Translations under genes and position numbers: made by a program
Origin: Chitinimonas prasina
GTDB lineage: Bacteria > Pseudomonadota > Gammaproteobacteria > Burkholderiales > Chitinimonadaceae
Direction: 5' to 3'
Assembly (NCBI RefSeq): GCF_030160395.1
Contig: NZ_BSOG01000001.1
Coordinates: 1,144,117 to 1,208,116, forward strand
DNA: 64,000 nucleotides
Shown here: piece after piece, positions 34,192 through 43,602 of the stretch
How the letters are laid out: every line of letters starts with the position of its first letter
Position numbering within the stretch: the first letter of the stretch is position 1
Notes under the pieces: model-generated
What the model was told of the DNA's origin: nothing
Databases searched by the model: none
The model's input: only the letters and a program-made list of their open reading frames with translations

Positions 34192-37100
34192 ATGACTTAC
34201 CTGCAACGCCCTATCCGCCGCGCGCTGCTGGCATCCCTGATTGCTACCGCATTTCAGGCGCCCGCCATGGCTTTCGAGTGCCAGACACCGATGTATGCCA
34301 AGAGCGGCCGGCTCTGCCTGCCGGCGGTGAACGTTAGCGCCGGCAGCTGGGTGGATCAGTACGATGCCTTGCTGACACTGGTGCCAGGGAGCGACCCCAT
34401 GCGGTTCAGGCTGGAGCAGGGCAAGCTGACCACCGACCGCCCCGGCATGGCTGTGCTCAACCTGCATGATGGCAAGCTGCTGATACCGGCGCTGTCGGTG
34501 GACCTGGGCAGCGGCATGCAGGTGATGGAGGCCGAGCTGGCGCTGCTGGCTGGGGTGGAGCCGATAGAATTTGTACTGTCCAACGCCAAGGCCGGGCCCT
34601 TGGTGCCGAACCCGGCCGAGATCGCCATTCAGGATGGCAAGCTGTTGCTGCCCGATGTGGTCACCACGCTGGGCGAAAAAGGCGCGGTGCGGCGACTGCG
34701 TGGCGTGTTCGCGGCCAGCAGCGAGAGCGGCGTGCTCAAGCTGCGTCTGCTCGATCATGGCGAGGCCACAACCACCAGTCGCCCGGCGCTTTATTCGGTA
34801 GCCGACGGCAATCTGGTGGTGCCGGCCCTGCGGCTGGACGGCAAGCTGGTGCGCGCCCTGTTTGCACCCGACCGCGAGGGCTGGACCCTGCACGCCAGCA
34901 CCGAACTGGCCGAGCCCCAGCCCGGCGGGGGTGAAGGCGGCGGAGACGGGGATGGCGGCGGCACGGGTGGCGGCACCGGCGGAGGGAACGGCGGGGGCAC
35001 GGGTGGCAGTGAGCCCAATCCGGCCAGCTATCTCAGCACTCCCAGGCTGGGGGCGCATGATGTCGATGCTGGCGGTAAACCGCGCAGCCTGCGCAATGAT
35101 CTCAAGGGGAGCCTCACTGCCATGGTGCAGTTTGGCCAGAGCCACACCATACAGCCCCAGGGCAATCGTGCGCTGAATCTGCCAACGCTGGTAGCCCAGC
35201 GGGCGGCCCTGCTGCTGGTCAGCCCGGCCAGCGAGGTCAAGTCGCTCAAGGTCAGGGTGACAATCAACGGCCAGGACAAAGGCAGTTACGCACTCAAGCA
35301 CCCTAACCTGATACCGCGTTCGGACTATGCCGACAATTCAGGACGTGAGGACGTGCTGTACTCGCGGCGAGCCTGGACAGTGACCCTGCCCTGGGAGCTG
35401 GTGCAGCCCGGCATGGCGCTGCAGTTCGAAGATGAGCAGGGACGCAACGGCACCCTGGAGGCCGACCAGATCGAGATGGCAGCGCCGGCCGAGATGGTGA
35501 TACACAGCCTGCGCCTGGGCATGCTGACCGATGCCCCGGTCAGCGACGACCATTACATGCTGACGCAACCGGCCAAGGCGGCAGCCGACTATTTTCAGAC
35601 CGTGCCGCTGGCCCGCCTGACGCTGGCCCACTACGAGACCATGAAGCTAGACAAGGTCATGGTGGCGAGCGGGGAAATCTATACCACGGCCAGCAAGGAC
35701 CAGGGCGGTACCTACGACGGAGACATGCGCGAGAACGTGGCCAAGGCCCAGGTCAGCACCGGTATCAATCTGGCGAACTTCGGCATAGCCAGCGCCCGCA
35801 TGAATCAATCCAACCCGCATGTGTATAACCGCCGCACCCTGCACCATGCCCAGGGCCTGTACGCCAACGGCGTGCAAGGCCACGGCCTGAGCGGCGGCAA
35901 TGGCATGGCCACCCTCTACAGCTCCTGGGGCAATGAGCTGAGCCATGAGCTGGGGCACTCCTATGAGCTGGGCCACTACCCAGGGGCCGATTTCTCCGAC
36001 CCGGTCACCGACCAGAAGCTGATGCACGCCTCCCACCATAGCGAAAGCGGCTGGGGTTATATCGCCTATCGTGACCGCATGCGCGCCAACCTGCACTGGA
36101 GCTGGGCTTATGGCGATGGCAAATCCGACATCAATGGCAAACCCTTCGGCCAGAGCTTCGCCGGCCTCTACCTCTACAACCGCGATGCCATGGCGGGTGG
36201 CGAAGTGGTGAGCGCGTTGTCCCGCTACACCCATCACACCGGTTATAGCGCCCTGCGCATACAGGATCACCTGACGCTGGGACGCTATCGCTACCCCAGC
36301 CATGTCGCCCGCCCGGTGCCCGATGCTAGCTACCCCAGCGGCTACAAGAGCTGGAGCGTAGCACTGGGCAAGTACATCGATACCCGCCAGGCCAACCCGG
36401 CATTCAACTACCTGGCACCCAGCAAGGTGGGCGTACCGGTGTTTACCCTGCTGGGCGGCTACAACCCGGCCAATGCCGCGCAAAACCTCATCTATCCGGC
36501 TTTCCGCAGCAACTATGGCAACGTCTTCAAGCTGCCGGAGCCGGATCTGAATGCCGCGTCGCGCCAATGCTGGATGGCCATCAGCTACCGTGATGGCAAG
36601 CTGCAGCGGGTCAGTCTTGACCCCAGTGATGGTGTCAAACAGTTCCAGATCAATCTGGAGGAAGCCGCCACCCCGACCGAAGCCAAGCTCACCTGTCGCC
36701 AGGCCGGCCAGGAGACCGTGCTGTTCCGGCAGTCCATTCCTACCGGCCTGCCCCCCATGCCCGCCCCGGCGATCGTGGGGCAGGAGGCCGGCTATGAAGT
36801 GCTGCGCAAGCAGGAGATGGCCGAGCTGGATGGCCAACTGCAGGCGCTGGCAGGACAATCTGTCCCCTTGTTGCCAGCGGAAGCCGCCGCCAAGCTGGCC
36901 GGCTGGGGCACGCAGTTGCAGGGCCTGGGCGCCAGTGCCAGCAAAGTGGCCGAGCGCATTGCCGCCCAGCGGGCTGCAGCCCAGGAAATCGATGCCTTCC
37001 TCAATCGCTATCGTACCGAACTGGGCCAAGGCAGCCAGGACCACAAGCGCCAGCTGGCCGAACTGTTACGCCGCACCGGCCTGGCCGAAAGCAGCGAACG

Positions 37101-37563
37101 TCTGCTCCCCCAGGGTGGGCGGCTGACGATACACGGCGGCAAATGCCTCAAGCTCGACACAGCAGCCTATCCACCGCTGCCTGTCACCGTCCCCGCCGCC
37201 AGCTGCAGCAATGAGCCTGAGCAGCAATGGTTCAGCGATGCCCGTGGCGCCATCCACAACCGTGCCCGGCCCGAGCTTTGCCTGAGCAGTGACGGCAGCT
37301 GGGCCAAGGCCGTGACCATGGCGCCATGCAGCCTGGCGGCCACCGGCCAGGTCTGGCGACAGCAGGCAGACGGCCATATCCAGTACGGCCCCAACACCGG
37401 GCGGGTGCTGGATCTGGCTACCGGCCCCAATCATCTGGTGCTGTACTCCCAGCACAGCGGCAGCAACCAACTGTTCAGCCCCCTGCCCGTCAGCGCCAGC
37501 GCGGCGGTGGTGCTGCTACCAAGCGAGCAGATTGCCCGCCTGTATGACTTGCGTATGAATTGA
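34192..37563 (+). CDS. large secreted M66-like (StcE/TagA-type) metallopeptidase with lectin tail
   Basis: 1,123 residues from ATG at 34192 (GAGGAC upstream). Signal peptide cleaved near AMA (about 26). Residues ~30-240 contain four repeats of about 45 residues, each starting DGKLLIPAL-like. A Gly-rich linker (about 244-275) follows. The zinc site is HELGHSYELGH (585-595), preceded by GNEL: the extended HExxHxxGxxH pattern with surroundings seen in M66 mucin-cleaving proteases such as StcE. A helical region (about 860-960) and a ricin-type beta-trefoil (about 976-1110) end the protein. Likely an extracellular glycoprotein or mucin-type protease; export through the T2SS-like machine is inference. 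Exact family assignment is tentative. Confidence 0.85.
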   Translation: MTYLQRPIRRALLASLIATAFQAPAMAFECQTPMYAKSGRLCLPAVNVSAGSWVDQYDALLTLVPGSDPMRFRLEQGKLTTDRPGMAVLNLHDGKLLIPALSVDLGSGMQVMEAELALLAGVEPIEFVLSNAKAGPLVPNPAEIAIQDGKLLLPDVVTTLGEKGAVRRLRGVFAASSESGVLKLRLLDHGEATTTSRPALYSVADGNLVVPALRLDGKLVRALFAPDREGWTLHASTELAEPQPGGGEGGGDGDGGGTGGGTGGGNGGGTGGSEPNPASYLSTPRLGAHDVDAGGKPRSLRNDLKGSLTAMVQFGQSHTIQPQGNRALNLPTLVAQRAALLLVSPASEVKSLKVRVTINGQDKGSYALKHPNLIPRSDYADNSGREDVLYSRRAWTVTLPWELVQPGMALQFEDEQGRNGTLEADQIEMAAPAEMVIHSLRLGMLTDAPVSDDHYMLTQPAKAAADYFQTVPLARLTLAHYETMKLDKVMVASGEIYTTASKDQGGTYDGDMRENVAKAQVSTGINLANFGIASARMNQSNPHVYNRRTLHHAQGLYANGVQGHGLSGGNGMATLYSSWGNELSHELGHSYELGHYPGADFSDPVTDQKLMHASHHSESGWGYIAYRDRMRANLHWSWAYGDGKSDINGKPFGQSFAGLYLYNRDAMAGGEVVSALSRYTHHTGYSALRIQDHLTLGRYRYPSHVARPVPDASYPSGYKSWSVALGKYIDTRQANPAFNYLAPSKVGVPVFTLLGGYNPANAAQNLIYPAFRSNYGNVFKLPEPDLNAASRQCWMAISYRDGKLQRVSLDPSDGVKQFQINLEEAATPTEAKLTCRQAGQETVLFRQSIPTGLPPMPAPAIVGQEAGYEVLRKQEMAELDGQLQALAGQSVPLLPAEAAAKLAGWGTQLQGLGASASKVAERIAAQRAAAQEIDAFLNRYRTELGQGSQDHKRQLAELLRRTGLAESSERLLPQGGRLTIHGGKCLKLDTAAYPPLPVTVPAASCSNEPEQQWFSDARGAIHNRARPELCLSSDGSWAKAVTMAPCSLAATGQVWRQQADGHIQYGPNTGRVLDLATGPNHLVLYSQHSGSNQLFSPLPVSASAAVVLLPSEQIARLYDLRMN

Positions 37564-37578
37564 GCGCTGACGAAAACT

Positions 37579-37606
37579 AAACGGCCCTGCGGGGCCGTTT
37601 CTCTTT
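37579..37606 (+). terminator. intrinsic terminator after the M66-like gene
   Basis: AAACGGCCC (37579-37587) pairs with GGGCCGTTT (37592-37600), followed by CTCTTT. Begins 15 bp after the stop. Confidence 0.88.
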
Positions 37607-37731
37607 ATGCAAACTGATTCCTGGGATCTGGATGGGGGAAGGTCCGCGGCCTCAGATAAGCGAAATGTTCAATGACGAATCGAACCGTCGGATATAGGTA
37701 TATATGCCCACGAGATCATCGAACCATTCGC

Positions 37732-38415
37732 CTAGTGAATCGTCAGGCCGTAAACACTACTCAGTGCTTTCCGACCGACGGAAGTCAGCAACAGCTCACG
37801 GCTATTAAGCTGGCGGATTACCCAGTTCTGCCGTTCGAATACCTGCAACAAGGCTGCACCGAGCTGACCACCAAGATGTGACTGCCGTTCGCTCCAGTCT
37901 AAACAAGCACAGGCAAAGCGACGACGAGAGGCCAAAGGCTCGCTATACACACCAAAATTGCTCAATTGCAGCTTACCGTCATCGCTCAAACTGTAACTGT
38001 CACTGTGTAGCCACCCAAGAGCGATAAATCTGTCATGAAGTGCTACCGCCAGTTCTCCAGCCATGTGGTCATAGCAGGTGCGGGCAAAGCGTAGGTTTTG
38101 GGGGGTTTTGCTGCGGATCATTGCCTTGTTGGTGCTCACCAATCCCATTAGCGTTTCTAGTGCCTCGGCCACTTGGCGACTGGCAATGCGGAAGTAGCGA
38201 TGGCGCCCCTGCGGTACACAGTCGATCAAATTTTGTTCAAGCAGACGCGTCAAATGACTGCTGGCAGTCGAGGCCGCCACATCGGCAATAACACTCAGTT
38301 CAGTTGCAGTATAGGCACGTCCATCCATCAGGGCGCACAGCATGGTTGCACGTGTCTTGTCAGCAACGGCTGCGGCCACTGCTGCGAGCCGCCTTTCGAG
38401 AAAATCATCATCCAT
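37732..38415 (-). CDS. ArsR-like winged-helix transcriptional regulator
   Basis: 227 residues, long for ArsR. N-terminal winged helix (residues ~8-85: DKTRATMLCALMDGRAYTATELSVIADVAASTASSHLTRL is the recognition region, given here as its span 19-59) and wing GRHRYFRIA. The C-terminal ~120 residues hold several cysteines (CACLDW) and could sense a ligand or metal. It is divergent from the P450-like gene with 61 bp between them, and a palindrome covers its own start codon, so it probably represses itself and the pair opposite. Base composition is lower in GC than the window average. Confidence 0.85.
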   Translation of the reverse strand: MDDDFLERRLAAVAAAVADKTRATMLCALMDGRAYTATELSVIADVAASTASSHLTRLLEQNLIDCVPQGRHRYFRIASRQVAEALETLMGLVSTNKAMIRSKTPQNLRFARTCYDHMAGELAVALHDRFIALGWLHSDSYSLSDDGKLQLSNFGVYSEPLASRRRFACACLDWSERQSHLGGQLGAALLQVFERQNWVIRQLNSRELLLTSVGRKALSSVYGLTIH

Positions 38416-38438
38416 GTTTCGATGATAAGCGAAGCATG
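38413..38438. promoter_or_regulatory. candidate operator of the ArsR-like regulator
   Basis: CATGTTTCG (38413-38421) and CGAAGCATG (38430-38438) are inverted with one mismatch and an 8-bp spacer. It includes the regulator's start codon and lies 39 bp before the P450-like gene. Confidence 0.55.
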
Positions 38439-38476
38439 GCTATGAGCGTAGGGGTATCGTTACCGCGCCATCCTGA

Positions 38477-39586
38477 ATGAGAAATACGATGCCCGCTCAC
38501 AATACAGTTCTGCCCGCCGACCTGGTCGCAGCCGCAACTCATGATGATCCTTGTAGCTACTATGCAATTCTCGCTGACCGAGGACTATTCTTCGATCCGA
38601 CGTTACGTAGTTGGGTTGCATCTTCTGCGCATGTTATTGAAGAGGTCCTATCTCATCCAGAACTGCAGGTGCGCCCTCTGGTTGAGCCCGTACCAGCATC
38701 ATTGCTGAACACGGGGGCTGCCAAGATCTTTGCTTCTCTGGTACGAATGACTGACGGCCCTAGGCATGGACCACTCAAGGCAGCTCTTGAAGCAGCACTC
38801 GGTAGTGTGAGTGAGACGGAAATTTACCAGAGTGCTATTGACACGATACCCGTACTCGCCCTGCCAATCCCGCCGACCGGTGCTGCTATTACCCGCTTCA
38901 ACTACGCATTTCCGACCGTCGTTTTGGCGCATTGGATTGGTATTAATCAGGATATCTGGAGTGAGTTGGTTGATGAGGTTCTGGCTTGCGTCCGATGTAT
39001 CGCACCAGGGGGTAGCGACGTCGAGGTCGCGGCAGGGATTCAGGCTGCAAGTCAGCTCGAGCAAAGAGTCCGTGACCAATTGGATGCTCCAGGCCCACTG
39101 TTGCAGCAGCTTGTCACCGAGTTTGAACGAACTGGGTTGCCCGACGTACAAATGCTATTGATTGCGAATGTAGTTGGCTTGTGGTTTCAGGCTTGCGAGG
39201 GCTGCGCCGGACTGATTGGACAAGCGCTCATGTTGGCAAATATGAGCGAGTCGCAAAGCAACGCAGCCGACTTGGTTGACGCAGTGCTTGATGTGACGCC
39301 ACCCATTCAGAACACACGGCGCTTTGCCGCAGCAGACGTAAACATTGCCGGGTGCCAAGTGCATGCTGGAGATGTGCTGCTGACTGCTCTTCCTGCCAAG
39401 GATAAGATGACTCAGCGTAACTTTGCATTCGGCCACGGCCAGCATGCCTGCCCAGGCTCCCGTTGGGCCCGGTCGATTGCAGTAGCGGGTATCGAATATT
39501 TGTTGGAATCCGGAGCGGATCAAAAAGTCTTGGGCCAACAAAGTTGGCGCAGATCACTCAACGCTCGTGTACCAGAATTCCTTTAA
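38477..39586 (+). CDS. cytochrome P450-like protein lacking ExxR and the I-helix Thr
   Basis: 369 residues (bacterial P450s ~400); ATG 38489, with GAGAA upstream, may be the true start. The heme loop FGHGQHACPG is intact (Cys near 325), so heme binding is expected. The K-helix ExxR is missing: where relatives have EELLR before TPPIQ, this has DAVLD. In the I helix the acid-Thr pair becomes QACEGC, with Gly in place of Thr. Oxygen activation may therefore differ or be lost. Followed 13 bp later by an ABM protein; the two form an operon opposite the ArsR-like gene. Low GC suggests transfer. Confidence 0.85.
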   Translation: MRNTMPAHNTVLPADLVAAATHDDPCSYYAILADRGLFFDPTLRSWVASSAHVIEEVLSHPELQVRPLVEPVPASLLNTGAAKIFASLVRMTDGPRHGPLKAALEAALGSVSETEIYQSAIDTIPVLALPIPPTGAAITRFNYAFPTVVLAHWIGINQDIWSELVDEVLACVRCIAPGGSDVEVAAGIQAASQLEQRVRDQLDAPGPLLQQLVTEFERTGLPDVQMLLIANVVGLWFQACEGCAGLIGQALMLANMSESQSNAADLVDAVLDVTPPIQNTRRFAAADVNIAGCQVHAGDVLLTALPAKDKMTQRNFAFGHGQHACPGSRWARSIAVAGIEYLLESGADQKVLGQQSWRRSLNARVPEFL

Positions 39587-39599
39587 TACAGGATATCTA

Positions 39600-39959
39600 A
39601 TGATAGTCGTAATATTCGAAGCCGTGCCCGCGACTGGTGCACAAGGCAGCTATCTTGCTATCGCCGCTGAACTTAGGCCCCTGCTTGAACAGATAGACGG
39701 TTTCATCTCAATAGAGCGCTTTCAGAGCCTGAGCCACCCGGCTAAATTACTATCTTTGTCTTTTTGGCGTGACGAAGAGGCTGTCAAACGCTGGCGGAAT
39801 ATTGAGCTTCACAGAGAGGCACAAGCGAAGGGACGGAATCATATGTTCACCGACTACCGATTATGTGTAGCAGCGGTCATGCGTGATTACGGGCTAAATG
39901 AAAGGGAGCAAGCACCGGCCGATAGTCACCGATCAACTTACGCCCACACAGGTGCCTGA
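39600..39959 (+). CDS. antibiotic biosynthesis monooxygenase (ABM) domain protein
   Basis: 119 residues from ATG at 39600, with AGGA upstream. A single dimeric alpha/beta ABM domain: MIVVIFEAVP start, then IDGFISIERFQS and LLSLSFWRDEEAVKRWRN, the common pattern of this fold. Members oxidise polyketide quinones without cofactors or degrade heme; substrate here is unknown. The last ~25 residues are a polar tail. Coupled to the P450-like gene, suggesting joint modification or detoxification of one small molecule. Confidence 0.82.
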   Translation: MIVVIFEAVPATGAQGSYLAIAAELRPLLEQIDGFISIERFQSLSHPAKLLSLSFWRDEEAVKRWRNIELHREAQAKGRNHMFTDYRLCVAAVMRDYGLNEREQAPADSHRSTYAHTGA

Positions 39960-40270
39960 ACTGGAAAGCGCAAAGAGAGGCTTTGGTGCAACCCGATGGA
40001 ATTTATTAACAACCTGACAGTTGCATCGGCTTTTTGAAACCGCCCCACCCTATCTTATTATGAAATCCAATAGCCACTAAGCCTCAGACTGCCATACCCT
40101 TCGCTGCTCGGAACAGGGGTGTTGCTCTTGAAGATACTGGTGTGCTCCAAATAATTTCCCTGGCTGCTTACTGGCACTGCAGAGATAGATAAAGCTCTAT
40201 CTCCAGTCCGTTTGGCCGGACTACAGTCAAGAAGAGCAGACTGAAGTCCGGCTAAACGCGTACGACCTTG
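39960..40270. repeat. 311-bp intergenic region with a 20-bp inverted repeat
   Basis: No gene seen. CGTTTGGCCGGACTACAGTC (40209-40228) and its near-exact inverse (40239-40258) form a 20-bp stem with two mismatches and a 10-base loop. It lies 12 bp beyond the stop of the lipoprotein gene (minus) and 250 bp after the ABM gene. There is no T run, so it may be a bidirectional barrier or the trace of a mobile element. Confidence 0.6.
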
Positions 40271-40729
40271 TTAACCGCCGCAATTGCCCTTCTTGGCCAT
40301 TTCTAGGGACTGAATTGCTGCTTTCCCATCGGCTTCTTTAACCACTTCCAGGTTTGCTCCGCCAACAAATGCACCCATTTTTATGTACTGATTAATAAAA
40401 TAGTGAATGCCACTGGTTACAGCGAGCTTGATTTCATTTGGCGAGAACTCTGACTCTGTCGCAATGGTATGCTCTTGGTCTCCGGCCACTTCTTCATAGA
40501 AGAAGACGTTCGGCGCTGATTCGCCAATGCACTTTCCGTCAACCAAAATATCCTTCTTCAGGGCGGCACCCAAACCGGCGGATCGATAGATATAGAGACC
40601 TGCTTTGCCAGGTGCAGGCGGAGCAAAACGCTTCGCTTGGTCGGACACTTCCTTGCTTTCCATTGGTACAGATGCGCAGCCTGTAACCAGGATAGCGACG
40701 GCGCCGGCTAATGCTATCTTGCGAAACAT
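40271..40729 (-). CDS. DUF2846-type lipoprotein
   Basis: 152 residues. Lipobox LVTGC (Cys near 18), then a small beta-rich domain. The pattern PAPGKAGLYIYRSAGLGAALKKDILVDG followed by GESAPNVFF (span 38-76) matches the DUF2846 lipoproteins found singly in many proteobacteria; function unknown. Lower GC than the housekeeping genes. No operon partner. Confidence 0.8.
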   Translation of the reverse strand: MFRKIALAGAVAILVTGCASVPMESKEVSDQAKRFAPPAPGKAGLYIYRSAGLGAALKKDILVDGKCIGESAPNVFFYEEVAGDQEHTIATESEFSPNEIKLAVTSGIHYFINQYIKMGAFVGGANLEVVKEADGKAAIQSLEMAKKGNCGG

Positions 40730-41098
40730 AGATTTTTCCTATAATCGTTAACTGGTAGTAATTGACCCAGCGACTAGTTGCTGGGAGCGTAATAATCTAC
40801 CCGTTTTGGATTTTTCGTAAAGCGTTCATCATGTTAAGTGATTCCAATGAGGCGCTCACCCGCAGTACTATCCTTGTTCCTACTTTGTACGATGAGAGAT
40901 AAACTCGAATGTCATAATTAGAATTAGGTTGAATTTGCTACAAATTGAGTGCTGTTAACGAAGCTGCGCTTCGGTGAGTTGGACAAGTTCGATCGCAGCA
41001 AACGGTACATGGGGCGGCAGTTAGCAACCATCCAGCCGCAGTAGTCCAGCCTGTTACGCTTACGCTAAATCTACCGTGAACCGGTCTCGCCCGCACCC
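40730..41098. other. 369-bp intergenic region
   Basis: AT-rich near 40740-40930, then richer in GC. It should contain the lipoprotein promoter. A small hairpin GAAGC-TGC-GCTTC is at 40961-40973. No gene, known repeat or clear terminator for the gene at 41099 was recognised. Confidence 0.4.
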
Positions 41099-42487
41099 TC
41101 AAACCACTTCCTCCACCCACAGCAAGGCCTCTATCTGTGCCCGGTTGGCTTCGGATTTGCTGACGCCGGCAGCAGCGAACAGCTTGGGGTCTTCCGGCAA
41201 GTCGCCGTCTTCGCAGGCCAGCGCCAGCGCCAGCAGGGGGCCGAAGCGACCTTCCTGGGTGAGTAAGGCCTGGTTGATCTGGTCGGGCAGGTTCAGCTTC
41301 TCCACGATCTTTTCCATGGGCTGGCGCAGCAGGGCATCGAGCATGGAGAACATGCCAGTGGTGAACAACTGGTCCAGCTCTTCGCGCTTAAACTGCTTGG
41401 CACCCAGGGTTTCCATGATGCGGCCCCGCAGCAATGCGGTTTCCAGTAGCAGGCTGTGGTCGCCTTCCTGCCGCTCATGGCTGAACAGCAGCAGAGTCAG
41501 CCAGCGGTAGAGCTGCTTGTGGCCCAGCACGATCATGGCGCGGTCCAGTGTCTCCACCTTGGCCAGCAGGCCGGCGCCGGGCGAGTTGACATAGCGCAGC
41601 AGCTTGAAGCTGAGCATGGGGTCGTACTTCATGGCGTTGGCTATCACCGGTGGCTCTGCCTCGGCGCGTACCAGGTTCAGTACCTCCAGCAGCCGCAGAT
41701 AGCTGGCATCCACGGCATCGGCCTCGGACAGCTCCTTGCGGCGCAGGTAGCTGCCTTGCAGATAGTGCACCTGTAACTGGCGGCAGACCTGCAGTTCCTC
41801 GAAGAAATGGATGTCGCCCACCAGCAACTCGGCGTCCGGCGCGGCATTGGCGGTGGCCGAAATGATCTTGGACAGCTCGGTAACATCCTTATCGGACACC
41901 GACAGCTTGTGGTAGTCAGCCATCTGGAACAGTGGCAGCAGGGCGGCATCCATGGGGAAATTGTCGAAGCCCAGCTGGAAGCCCTGGTCCTTGAGGGCCT
42001 GCAGCATCTCGATATGCTCGAGCGCATCCTGAAAGAACTCGGCGTTGTAGTGCAGCATGAGCACAAAGCGGCCCTTGGGCAGCTTGGCCAGCAGGGGGCT
42101 GTCCAGCGCCCAGACCGAAACTTCCAGAAAGATGCGTTTGGCGCCGAAGGCTTTGGTGGATTCCTCGGCCAGGAAGTTGCGCAACAGCACCTCGTCGTAC
42201 AGCTTCCAGACCGAGTGCGCCATCTTGTCCTTGCGCTTGAGCACACTGTCGCGCAGGCGGAAGTCATAGCCCACCACCTTGAGTTCGCGATCCAGCACGA
42301 TTTCCCGCTGCAACATGGTCTCGGTAGGAACACCTGCCACGAAGCCAGCCTGTCCCGGTGCCGCGCCCAAGGCACTGGTGGCCGGTGTGACGGTGTTGGG
42401 CGAAGTACGTGCAGCCTGGGCGGCGGAAGTAGGTGGGGGAGGCGTTTCCTCGCCACCGAACAGCTTTTTGATCAGCCCGAAGACCAT
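41099..42487 (-). CDS. EAL-like plus HDOD domain signalling protein
   Basis: 462 residues. A Pro/Ala/Thr linker (about 15-50), a region (about 58-250) with the YuxH-type EAL-like fold but without an EAL catalytic motif, and an HDOD domain (about 255-440; LRYVNSPGAGLLAKVETLDRAM is its centre, span 305-330). HDOD/YuxH proteins such as CdgJ act in motility and regulation without diguanylate phosphodiesterase activity. Cytoplasmic. Alone on its strand; target unknown. Confidence 0.85.
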   Translation of the reverse strand: MVFGLIKKLFGGEETPPPPTSAAQAARTSPNTVTPATSALGAAPGQAGFVAGVPTETMLQREIVLDRELKVVGYDFRLRDSVLKRKDKMAHSVWKLYDEVLLRNFLAEESTKAFGAKRIFLEVSVWALDSPLLAKLPKGRFVLMLHYNAEFFQDALEHIEMLQALKDQGFQLGFDNFPMDAALLPLFQMADYHKLSVSDKDVTELSKIISATANAAPDAELLVGDIHFFEELQVCRQLQVHYLQGSYLRRKELSEADAVDASYLRLLEVLNLVRAEAEPPVIANAMKYDPMLSFKLLRYVNSPGAGLLAKVETLDRAMIVLGHKQLYRWLTLLLFSHERQEGDHSLLLETALLRGRIMETLGAKQFKREELDQLFTTGMFSMLDALLRQPMEKIVEKLNLPDQINQALLTQEGRFGPLLALALACEDGDLPEDPKLFAAAGVSKSEANRAQIEALLWVEEVV

Positions 42488-42713
42488 GTGTAGCCTGCCA
42501 TTTCGTGTGGATTCATACCCTGTCGTTCATCAGGATAGACCGAGAAATGTGCCGCCCCCAAGGTGTTGCAGTGCAAGGTGGCTGTTTTTTATGGGGCGAT
42601 GGGCCAGGGCGAGGACGGGTGCCGCGGCGCGAGCCACGACAGCGCACGCCCTGCCTTGGCCGCTGGGCGGCCGTCGGCAAGGCGGTGATGCTGACTGCTG
42701 ATGCGGAGCGGGA

Positions 42714-43592
42714 TCAGCCTGTCAGTTTTTCCAACGCTTCGCGGTACTTGGCCGCGGTTTTTTCACCAACTTCGACCGGCAGGGCAGGCGCGGGGGGGGT
42801 CTTGTTCCACCCGGTGGTTTCCAGCCAGTCGCGCACGAACTGCTTGTCGTAGCTGGGTGGGTTGCTGCCGGGCTGGTATTGGTCGGCAGGCCAGAAGCGG
42901 CTGGAGTCCGGGGTCAGCGCCTCGTCCATCAGGGTCAGCGTGCCATCGGCATCCAGGCCGAATTCGAACTTGGTGTCGGCGATGATGATGCCACGGGTGG
43001 CAGCATACTCACTGGCAGCCAGGTAGAGCTTGATGGCGGTGTCGCGCACCTGGGCGGCCAGCTCGGCGCCCACCAGCTCGCTCATCTGCTCGAAGGAGAT
43101 GGGCTCGTCATGGTCGCCTACAGCCGCCTTGGTGGATGGGGTAAAGATGGGCTCGGGCAGCTTCTGGGCCTCGACCAGCCCGGTGGGCAGGGTGATGCCG
43201 CTGACCTTGCCCGTGGCCTTGTAATCCTTCCAGCCGCCACCGACGATATAGCCGCGCACCACGGCTTCCACCGGCACGGGCTTGAGGCGCTTGCATACCA
43301 CGGCGCGGCCTTCGACCTGCGGCAGGTCCTCGGCGCTGACCATGTCCTCCGGCTTGTCGCCGGTGAAGTGGCTGGGCACCAGGTGCTTGAGCTTGTCGAA
43401 CCAGAAGTTGGAGATGGCGGTCAGTATCTTGCCCTTGGCCGGGATGGGCTCGTTGAGGATGACATCGAAGGCCGACAGGCGATCGGTGGCGATCATCAGC
43501 ATGCGCTGCTCGTCGATCTCGTACAGATCGCGTACCTTGCCGCTGTAGATCTTCTTCAGGCTCTTGAGATTGGTTTGGGTCAGGCCGTCCAT
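42714..43592 (-). CDS. purC: SAICAR synthase PurC
   Basis: 292 residues, the longer PurC form. Catalyses joining of aspartate to CAIR in purine synthesis. Motifs: [31 protein letters not shown] (span 35-54), [14 protein letters not shown] and [15 protein letters not shown]. Last gene of a cluster purE-purK-alkD-purC; separated from alkD by 10 bp. Confidence 0.96.
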   Translation of the reverse strand: MDGLTQTNLKSLKKIYSGKVRDLYEIDEQRMLMIATDRLSAFDVILNEPIPAKGKILTAISNFWFDKLKHLVPSHFTGDKPEDMVSAEDLPQVEGRAVVCKRLKPVPVEAVVRGYIVGGGWKDYKATGKVSGITLPTGLVEAQKLPEPIFTPSTKAAVGDHDEPISFEQMSELVGAELAAQVRDTAIKLYLAASEYAATRGIIIADTKFEFGLDADGTLTLMDEALTPDSSRFWPADQYQPGSNPPSYDKQFVRDWLETTGWNKTPPAPALPVEVGEKTAAKYREALEKLTG

Positions 43593-43602
43593 GCTGGCGC
43601 TC

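Noticed and set aside
34920-35015. Repeated GGCGG-type units, possible tandem repeat or CRISPR-like array
   Set aside because: In frame they encode a Gly-rich linker in the M66-like protein; no spacers.
35647-37044. 465-codon minus-strand frame opposite the M66-like gene
   Set aside because: No signal, SD or family; shadow of a GC-rich gene.
37672-37881. Small plus-strand frame (69 codons)
   Set aside because: Overlaps the ArsR-like gene on the other strand, no SD, no family.
42505-42852. Plus-strand frame (115 codons) between the HDOD gene and purC
   Set aside because: Runs into purC on the other strand, with Cys/Arg-rich shadow composition and no SD.
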